NCBI RefSeq assembly: GCF_028462125.1 | Contig: NZ_CP115468.1 | Span: 3,403,559 to 3,467,558, forward strand | DNA: 64,000 bases | Direction: 5' to 3' | Origin: Leptospira sp. GIMC2001 | GTDB lineage: Bacteria; Spirochaetota; Leptospiria; Leptospirales; Leptospiraceae | Shown here: positions 63,986 through 64,000 of the stretch, in pieces | Layout of the letters: each line of letters opens with the position of its first letter | How positions within the stretch are numbered: the first letter of the stretch is position 1 | Made by a program: the position numbers and the translations under genes | The notes under the pieces: generated by a model | The model's input: the letters and a program-made list of their open reading frames with translations, nothing else | The model's database searches: none | Told to the model about the DNA's origin: nothing

Positions 63986-64000
63986 TTGTTCTAGCGCATC

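Noticed and set aside
1..64000. CRISPR arrays, insertion sequences, prophage, tRNA or rRNA genes
   Set aside because: I saw no regularly spaced repeats, transposase or phage motifs, and no cloverleaf or rRNA sequence in the short gaps.

Overview
The window reads as chromosomal DNA of a Leptospiraceae spirochete, most likely a free-living Leptospira of the L. biflexa type. The DNA is AT-rich and densely coded on both strands. It has lipoproteins with loose spirochetal lipoboxes, a DUF1574/MBOAT pair, an OmpL47-type repeat protein, a DUF1566 lipoprotein, an Omp85-like barrel and an unusually large number of SpoIIE-type PP2C phosphatases. I see no rRNA, tRNA, CRISPR array, insertion sequence or prophage. 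The species assignment is inference.

Layout. 1-3.9 kb: an edge-truncated APC (ethanolamine-type) permease diverging from a cupin, then a rhodanese and an O-acetylation pair (DUF1574 plus MBOAT). 3.9-7.5 kb: an envelope operon of LysM-FecR, OmpL47-repeat protein and a membrane SpoIIE phosphatase. 7.6-12.4 kb (minus strand): the housekeeping operon rpmH-rnpA-yidD-yidC-jag-mnmE, not joined to dnaA here; its rnpA has no ATG, GTG or TTG start. 12.8-17.6 kb: two tandem paralogous lipoproteins and a Tat-exported nitroreductase-like protein. 17.8-22.1 kb: a complete TolC / membrane-fusion protein / MacB efflux operon whose fusion protein seems to lack the alpha-helical hairpin. 22.2-24.6 kb: a lipoprotein cytochrome c, a small lipoprotein, a membrane adenylate cyclase and a truncated DoxX-like gene. 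24.7-30.8 kb: a GAF-GAF sigma-54 activator diverging, across two palindromes, from a zinc-ribbon/GAF/SpoIIE phosphatase that overlaps tilS, followed by engB.

30.8-42.2 kb: an HELGH (SprA-like) protein, a DUF1566 lipoprotein, an Omp85-like barrel, biotin carrier plus biotin carboxylase, a polytopic protein, a lipoprotein, an MscS channel and an LtaS-like phosphotransferase. 42.3-53.0 kb is a signalling block: an MBL-fold enzyme fused to two cyclic-nucleotide-binding domains, then a tight minus-strand operon of HAMP-SpoIIE phosphatase, TPR protein, envelope protein and a GHKL-like protein with a degraded G1 box, then an AraC regulator, a STAS protein and a PAS-GGDEF-EAL protein. 53.2-57.8 kb: a degenerate MBL-fold lipoprotein, AraC and MarR regulators, DoxX, a membrane protein and mltG. 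57.9-64.0 kb: a small coiled-coil protein, a 736-residue unknown, a lipoprotein and a REC-PAS-PAS-PAS-HisKA_2 kinase.

The common theme is envelope biology and signalling. Three PP2C phosphatases, a STAS protein, a GHKL-like protein, a cyclase, a cNMP-binding enzyme and a GGDEF/EAL protein suggest interlinked partner-switching and nucleotide second-messenger circuits. No single gene set here is demonstrably a new system. The strongest candidates for something undescribed are the partner-switch operon with its altered GHKL protein, the MBL-cNMP fusion, the LysM-FecR/OmpL47/SpoIIE operon, and the missing rnpA start codon.
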